From: Hydra vulgaris
Taxonomy: Eukaryota; Cnidaria; Hydrozoa; Anthoathecata; Hydridae
Reading direction: 5' to 3'
Length of the DNA: 64,000 nt
Assembly (NCBI RefSeq): GCF_038396675.1
Contig: NC_088921.1
Span: forward strand, 48,924,501-48,988,500
Positions within the stretch are counted from its first letter, which is position 1; each line of letters starts with the position of its first letter. The notes beneath the pieces were generated by a model. The model made no database searches and had not been told where the DNA came from. It worked only from the letters and a program-made list of their open reading frames with translations. Positions 58,089 to 64,000 of the stretch are shown one piece after another. The position numbers and the translations under genes were made by a program.

Positions 58089-58755
58089 CCAATTCAAATT
58101 TATAACTAAATATAATGTGATAGCAAAATTTAGAATAAAAAGTGCAATTAATTTTAGAAATAATATAGATGATGGCTTAAAGCCTGTAGCAAAGGATACA
58201 TTCGTAATTGTCACTGTTAATGTTAGCTGATAATGGAAAGTTGGAATAATTTTGAATATATATTTTGAATATAATATAAATATTTTGAATAAATTGAATA
58301 TTTTTTTTGTTAACCATCTCACTGGAAGTGAAATAGCAAGATTTTATTAGAATTCGCATTCAGCGTTTTTCTGATGTTGGTGTCAAAGCTATTTCTATTA
58401 CTTGTAACAGTTAACCGTTTTAATTTAGAAAATAAACAAATTTACTGAAAATTAGAGTACATAGATCCATTAAAGCTTCAAATACAGAGAACTTTAGACT
58501 TTGTAATATCAACATATAAGGAATGTAAAAATAAGTTCAATCGCTAGATACAGAGCTAGTCTTTAAAATAAAAATGATACGCTCATTTACTGGATTTAAT
58601 AACACAAAAACTTGTAACCAATTTATTGCAGCAAAAGATTTAAACAGTAAAAGCACTTTGAAACTGTTAAAAGTAAGCAAACAAAAAAACTGTTAAAAAC
58701 AACACAAAAATATGTTAGTAAATTATTGCAGGATAAGATGAGTTAGATTATTCGA
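58089..58755. other. no gene seen
   Basis: AT-rich sequence between two hAT ends. Confidence 0.5.
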
Positions 58756-58879
58756 ACAGAGCCGTCTTAAAATAATCGGGGGCCCTAGGCTAGACTTAAA
58801 ATAGGGCACCCTATTTTTTCTTATAAAAAAATGAAATGAAGATGTTGATACGGTTACATTTATTAGAACAACAATTATA

Positions 58880-61430
58880 TTTACATATTTTTTTTGTGAA
58901 AATTCTTTAATAGTATCATCAAAATCAATATTTAGAAAAACATCAGATTCAACTGAGATTAATGACAGACAGTTCAATCTTTCCTGCAACATAGCGGCAA
59001 CATAGTTGATCGGAGCTCACTTTTGATAAGTTTTAGTTTTGAAAATGTTTGTTCACCAGTGCAATTTTAAGACCATTATTGAAAGAAAAATTCTCAAGGA
59101 AACTTCAGTATTAAGAAAAGTTGATTCCAAGTGGAATTTCTTTATTGTGTATTAAAAATTTGTAAATGAATGTTCGTCTCTTGAAATTTAATAATTGAAT
59201 TGTTGGCACTCAAAAAAAAGTTTATTTTTAACTAAGTCTTCTTAAAAATTTGCGCTAAGTTAGAACAACAATCTTTAATTTTATAATTGGCCATTGCTTA
59301 AATGTTCACAAGAAATCCAAAATTGACATTGATCCTCTCGTTATGCAATTGATCTTTTTTCTAAATTGGATTTTAGCGAATCAATAACAGTAAGGTATGT
59401 TTCATGTTGAATTTAAGGCTTCACTGGAATTCACCATCAAGAAAAGTCATACGTCTGTTTCTTTTCTTTTTTCTTTTTAAAGCATCCTTGTATTCAGTGT
59501 TTGGAAGCCTCATTTTGGCTTTTTCTTCATAAACCTCAAACTGACTTCTCAAATCTTTGATGAAACTCAACAGTGACTTTAGAATACGAACTGCAATATT
59601 TAGGTTTAAATTATCTTTCTGCAAAATCTTTGATACTTTATTAAAATGACACAGAATGTCTTTCGGCAAAATCGTTAAAAAAAAAGAATCTCAAAAGTGT
59701 TTACTCTTTTCAAAATATTTTGGGCATCATTTTGAGTTTCTTTGTCTGATTTCTGTCATTGATCAAAGATTCTTTTTAGAGAGCTTTTTTAATCTCATCA
59801 TAACTCTCAAGCAAACAAGCATTTGCACGTGCTGACTATCGAGTTCTTGACAGCTGTTTGATAACTTTTTTTCCACTGCCAACAAAAGGCTTGTTGTGCC
59901 AACGAAGCACTTCCTAACGATGAATCCCAACGATGAATCCTAACGATGAATTCCCAACTATGAATCCCAAAAATGAGCTCCCGACGAAGAATCGTGCCAA
60001 CGAAGCACTTCTCAACGATGAATTGATGCAGAAAAAAAGTAGTAGAAGCATTGAAAAAAACCAAAAAAAAAATAATTACATGTAGGCAACATCCAGCAGC
60101 ACTGTTGCCAACCAGATTTAAAGAATGTCAAGCACAAGGAATAAAAAATGCCGATTCATTTTTTTCATTTATCCTTCTATGCAGCTTTGCGTACTGTCCT
60201 GCTATGTTTGATGCATTATAATATGACTGCCCACGACAATCAGATATTGAAATGTTGTTTTCTTGTAAAAAGTTCAAAACAATCTTTTCTAAATGTTCCG
60301 CTCTATGCTGATGAATAGGGACAAATTGTGAAAGCCGCTCAATTGGTGATGCATCTTCAACATATTGAACTTTAAATGTTAACTAATCGACACGAGAGTA
60401 TTCTGGAGTTGAGTCAATACTGATAGGATATTATTTTGCTTTTTTTAATTATGAAATTATTTTGAACAATACTTTATTTCCCATTAGGCAAATAAACTCT
60501 TTACAGATATTGGCTAAGAGGTATGAAGTTTACCTTTTCCAGAATTTCTATGTTTTTTGATGTGATTATCTAGGAAAGAATCAAACTGGCTCAGTAACTC
60601 CAGAATCCCCAAACAATTTACATTTTGCTCTGATCCAATGGTTTCATTGTTTCTACGAAGTAGCAATTCTCTTGATGAAAAAAACTTCACAACTGCAACA
60701 GTTCTTTTCTGCACATTCTGCCAATACAATTTTAAAACTGTTTTAATAAAACAGAGTCAAGTTGACTCTGTTTTATTAAAACAGAATCAAGTTGACTCTG
60801 TTTTAATAAAACAGAGTCAAGTTGACACTTTTTTTGCCGACTGGAGTAAGTGAGCATATTTTTGTGATGTTTAGAGCCATTTTTATGTCTAGATATACAT
60901 TTTGAGGCATTTTTCCAGTCATCAAATCCAGTTGTGGAAAAATTAGAATGCAAAAAATAGATCCTGTAGATGGTAAATATAACAGCCATTCACTGTTGAC
61001 AAATTCCCCATTGTGTAATTTGCGTCTAAAGCAAGATTTCGATAAGTACCTTTTTTCCACAACTTGACCACAACTTGACCTTTCTGAACTTCTGTAGCTC
61101 CTATCATTGTTCTGGCACATGGATGGGCCATTAGATATCCAAAATGCTTGAGCGTCTCGGGATAACTTAAGCCATAATGCTAAATCAATTTCTTGACACG
61201 TCTTTATTTTTATTTTTTTTTGTAGTGTTTATTTAATTTGATTTGATTCTAGCTCCTGTTCTGGTTCCTGTTTTGGTTCCTGTTCTGGTTCCTGTTCTGG
61301 TTTCTATTTTTGCTATGGTTCCTCTTCTGCTTCTTGTTCCAGTTCTGGGTCTGAGTCTAATTCTAATTGAATTACTGGGATTTTATATCGCAATGAGACA
61401 CTTTCGTTATTTTTTTCCGGTTTAATGAAA
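58880..61430 (-). pseudogene. hAT transposase (ZMYM/DUF4371 type), disrupted
   Basis: The minus strand begins with an acidic Glu/Pro repeat (EPEQEPEQEPKQEPEQE, about 61250-61315), then the TTF-type zinc-finger region (CFRRKLHNGEFVNSEWLLYL followed by PSTGSIFC, near 60960-61040). After a palindromic tandem repeat come ILELLSQFDSFLDNHIKKHR and decayed DUF4371 pieces (an AHSLNL-like CAxxxxNLVGNSAAGCCLH stretch near 60090-60130). Then the helical region (KVSKILQKDNLNLNIAVRIL, 59600-59660) and the C-terminal dimerisation tail LNCLSLISVESDVFLNIDFD (58900-58980). Many stops and shifts. It parallels the hAT relic at 24915-27110 but is a distinct copy. Confidence 0.85.
60737..60826. repeat. 30-bp tandem repeat of palindromic units, 3 copies
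   Basis: The unit ACTCTGTTTTAATAAAACAGAGTCAAGTTG contains TGTTTTAATAAAACA, and junctions between units make AACAGAGTCAAGTTGACTCTGTT. It interrupts the hAT reading frame between the zinc finger and DUF4371 regions. Confidence 0.9.
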
Positions 61431-61734
61431 CTTGAAGATGGACAAAGAAAAATGTACGCCGACACTGCAGGCTTTGACTTTTGTACTAAAAGAAATGACT
61501 TAAAAATAAGAAATTTAGACTCAAAGCCCTGTATTATTTTAGAGGCTTTTTCCCTCTTCCCAGCACCACTTTGGGCTTTCTTTTCAGATGTATTACTTGA
61601 TCACAGCAAACTCAAATTGGTTTTATAATTTAGTACTTGTATTTGCAATGCACTTACGGATTGCTTATACCATATATTATATATTACATATTGCTTACGG
61701 ATTGCTTATATTATATGGATGGTGATCTAAGAAA

Positions 61735-62345
61735 ATTATTAGGGTTTCTTTTGAAAAAAGTTTATGACCAAAATTCAAGTAAATTTAGAATTCTGCAAGT
61801 AAGTATTTGAAGCCTTAATAACAATTTCAATAAACTTCTTAACTAGTTAGACGAAGCAAAAAATTGTTTTAATTTAGCTTGTTTAATTGAAACGCAGATT
61901 TTGAGTGATTTAGATAATACCTTTTATATAAGTAAATATATAAGTATATCGACCTTTTATATAAGTAAATATATAAGTATATCTTATACCTATACCTTTT
62001 ATATAAGTAAATGTATAAGTATATCTTTTATATAAGTAAATCGACCTTTTATATAAGTAAATAAACGTGGCGGAGGAATAATAAATATGTGAATGAAAAT
62101 ATTGTTTATTACGTTAGAAATGATTTGAGTGCTTCTGATGGTGATAAAAAACTTTGATTATTGAAATAATAAACAAATAATCAAAAACATTTTATTAAGC
62201 TGTTGTTATCGTCCATTTGACGGCGTGAGCGAGAGCTTCAGTATTTTTTTTGAACAAAATATTTTTAAAAAAGGTATTAAAGAAAACAAAAAGAACTTCA
62301 TTATTGGAGATCTATATATGAAAAATAAAAATTGATAAAGTTCCA
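61735..62345 (+). pseudogene. LINE endonuclease (APE) fragment nested in the hAT element
   Basis: FRILQVSI, stop, SLNNNFNKLLN (61788-61850), then NLACLIETQILSDLDNTFYI, RGGGIIIYVNENIVYYVRND (about 62072-62125), CCYRPFDGVSESFSIFF and KNFIIGDLYMK. These are the ICLTET, RGGGVxxYV, CxYRPP and IxGDFN blocks of the CR1/Jockey AP-endonuclease domain; the catalytic Asp of GDFN remains (GDLY). A tandem repeat (61918-62062) splits it. Its opposite strand to the hAT gene marks a separate insertion. Confidence 0.8.
61918..62062. repeat. AT-rich tandem repeat, about 36-bp unit
   Basis: CCTTTTATATAAGTAAATATATAAGTATATC(GA) units, four to five copies of uneven length, inside the LINE endonuclease fragment. 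Confidence 0.85.
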
Positions 62346-62767
62346 CAAAAAGACGCATAAAGACATATTTTGGGGAACTCTAAAAATTGGGGGCCCTAGG
62401 CTGCAGCTTACCTTGCCTATGCGTTAAGACGGCAATGCATTCAAACTGTAAAAGCACTTTAAAACTTGTGCAGCTGTTATAAAAAAGTATAACCTGTCAA
62501 ATAATATAATACCATGAATTACTGATCATAATTACTCTAAAAAACCTTATGTAAGTATATATATTTAGAGTACAAGAATCTACTACGTTATATATTGCTG
62601 ATTGTGTAGCCACAATATTTGACCAAAAGGGGATCACGTCAAATCTTTTGTGTACCGTTAAAGCTAACTGTTGTATAACTTTAACATTCATGTCAGACGA
62701 TGATTTACTCTGGTTTTTAGTTGGCAAATATTATCAACAATACGGCTATATGTTACCACACCACGTG

Positions 62768-62905
62768 CACTAAGTAGCCGAAGCGTATTGGTAAGAGCAC
62801 TTATTTTAGTATCAAAAGGTTTGATGCATTTACTGAACTAACTACAACATTGGTAAGGAAGGGGAGAGGGGTAAACCTTAATTAGCTCCCTCCGCTAAAC
62901 AAAAC
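62768..62905 (+). mobile_element. SINE family B fragment, diverged
   Basis: AAGTAGCCGAAGCGTATTGGTAAGAGCAC (head), AAAGGTTTGATGCATT (B-box-like), ACATTGGTAAGGAAGG and AACCTTAATTAGCTCCCTCCGC follow the family B order with many changes. Confidence 0.6.
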
Positions 62906-63139
62906 TAAACAAAAAGCTACACTTTTTTTTTAAAGAGCTGTCTACAAATGCTGTTATATCATTTAATGAAACTGTGAGTCAAATAATAACTTACGGCTTA
63001 TATATATTTTTATCGCAATGCTTGACACTCCTAGGATTCCGAGTAACACGTGTAATTACAACTTATAAATTTACTGAATGAACTAAGAATTCTGCTGTTT
63101 GAAAATCATAAACTCGGACCACTTAAAGAATCAATATCA

Positions 63140-64000
63140 TCAACCATATGAGCACTCACATGTCATCATTCTTCCTAAGACTGAACTGAGTAGTGTATCA
63201 ATGTTCTTCGAGAGTTCATTTTCTGGTTTTATTGCGTTAGAAATGAAACATCTTCGTTCGTTAATTGTAAAATTCACCATTTTTAATTTTCCAGAATCAA
63301 GTTTTATTTGTCGTCGCTTTTTAATTTTAGGCGCTATCATCAGACATAGGTACAAAATTTTATCAGTTTTTTCTTGTTTAGCTAGTCCAAAATATCGACA
63401 GTTGGAGTTATGGGACCGTTGTGTTCTTTGCACTTGTAAAGAAACTCGAAAGTTTTTTCATATTTTTTTACCTTCCTTTTTTGATTTTTAATTGCTTTTA
63501 CTGTAACTAAGAAATCCCCTTCTAGCTTACTGACTTTGCAGGAAGTCCTTGCCCATTTCTTACGTTTCTTGTTCTCGCTTTCAAGTCATTCTAAAAAAAA
63601 CTGAATTCCGCAAGTAGGCATTGATTGTCAAAAAATGTTTCTAAAAATGGTCTGTATTGATGTAGTTCCACCACATATTTTAAAGCGATTGTCTAGCTTT
63701 ACGAACTCCGACTCACATCCGAGATTTTTCAGTGGCGCATGCTCAATTTTGTCGTCCGTTATCTCTCTTTCAAGATCAGAGTCTTCCCGTACCTCATTAG
63801 AGTCTGGATTGATGACTGCAGAGAAAAAGTCTCTTTTAACTGTCAAATCAATGTGTTTATGATTTCAGCCAAGATAGCTGCAAGAAACATTCCTCTGCCA
63901 TAATTTAAGTCAGCATTGCTTCTAACTTCATTCAGTTATGATTTTTCTTTGAAAAACTCCCGCACACCGCTCCAGCCTGAATCATATTTAGTTGTTTTCG
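63140..64000 (-). pseudogene. decayed multi-copy-type coding region, unrecognised
   Basis: The minus strand from the window edge reads YDSGWSGVREFFKEK, then after a stop NADLNYGRGMFLAAILAEII, EVREDSDLEREITDDKIEHA (acidic), FKICGGTTSIQTIFRNIF, and with frame changes CKEHNGPITP, MIAPKIKKRRQIKLDSGKLK and ISNAIKPENELSKNIDTLLS. The successive blocks look like one protein in pieces, with frameshifts near 63850, 63620 and 63420. I have an impression that the CKEHNGPxTP...APxIxxKxR...IKPENxxxxDIDTLL order recurs in cnidarian genomes, probably transposon-borne, but I cannot name it. The 5' end lies beyond the window. Confidence 0.4.

Larger units (their letters stand above)
58757..62437 (-). mobile_element. 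hAT element with degenerate 8-bp target duplication
   Basis: The left end CAGAGCCGTCTTAAAATAAT and the right end, read on the minus strand as CATTGCCGTCTTAACGCATA, share the GCCGTCTTAA core, and both have CCTAGGGCCCCC-type sequence a little inside. The flanks TATTCGAA (58749-58756) and CATTCAAA (62438-62445) match at 6 of 8 positions, as expected for an aged hAT duplication. It holds a minus-strand hAT transposase relic and a nested plus-strand LINE fragment. Confidence 0.8.

Noticed and set aside
61243..61425. Plus-strand Val-Pro-Leu repeat frame
   Set aside because: It is the complement of the Glu/Pro-rich N-terminus of the minus-strand hAT transposase.

Overview
The window reads as a strongly AT-rich metazoan genome segment, most likely from a cnidarian such as Hydra. 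This is inferred from the intron-bearing animal genes, the long TA arrays and the mixture of hAT, Tc1/mariner, Harbinger, CR1-like LINE and tRNA-derived SINE remnants. No prokaryotic, plastid or viral genes were recognised. Only three host genes are well supported; almost everything else is mobile DNA in various stages of decay.

Host genes. (1) 18261-19421 (+) is an intronless class A G-protein-coupled receptor of aminergic type. (2) 37279-42384 (+) is a four-exon gene for a secreted protein: a signal peptide exon followed by three exons, each encoding one ten-cysteine VWC-like domain, all joined in phase 1. (3) 45747-57622 (-) is a seven-exon FOXRED1 orthologue (FAD-dependent oxidoreductase, mitochondrial complex I assembly factor) whose 1.25 kb of coding sequence is spread over 11.9 kb because its introns hold a 4.1 kb DNA transposon, a LINE, TA arrays and a large perfect palindrome. 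Genes 2 and 3 converge, with a dead Tc1-like element between them.

Mobile DNA from left to right. An open mariner transposase runs off the left edge (1-709, -). A PIF/Harbinger element occupies about 2108-7511, with a Myb/SANT-like gene relic on + and a transposase relic on -, and is disturbed by a nested inverted duplication. SINEs follow, then CR1-like LINE fragments, a pogo/Tigger relic (12930-13690) and a Mutator-type MITE with a perfect 9-bp target duplication inside a LINE (15094-15448). After the receptor gene come a mariner/Tc1 relic, a 23-bp minisatellite of about 25 copies, LINE pieces and a hAT element (24915-27641). Further right are another hAT fragment, a GGCCAA-rich repeat and the two multi-exon genes. 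Inside FOXRED1 lies a 4123-bp element with very long terminal inverted repeats and a TTTA target duplication (51790-55912), tentatively Sola-like. The right end holds a second hAT element (58757-62437) with a nested LINE endonuclease fragment, and an unrecognised decayed coding region at 63140-64000.

The genes do not form an evident pathway. The strongest leads are the long-TIR transposon family, the modular cysteine-domain gene, and a set of near-perfect foldback hairpins with arms of 15 to 63 bp scattered through introns and intergenic DNA.
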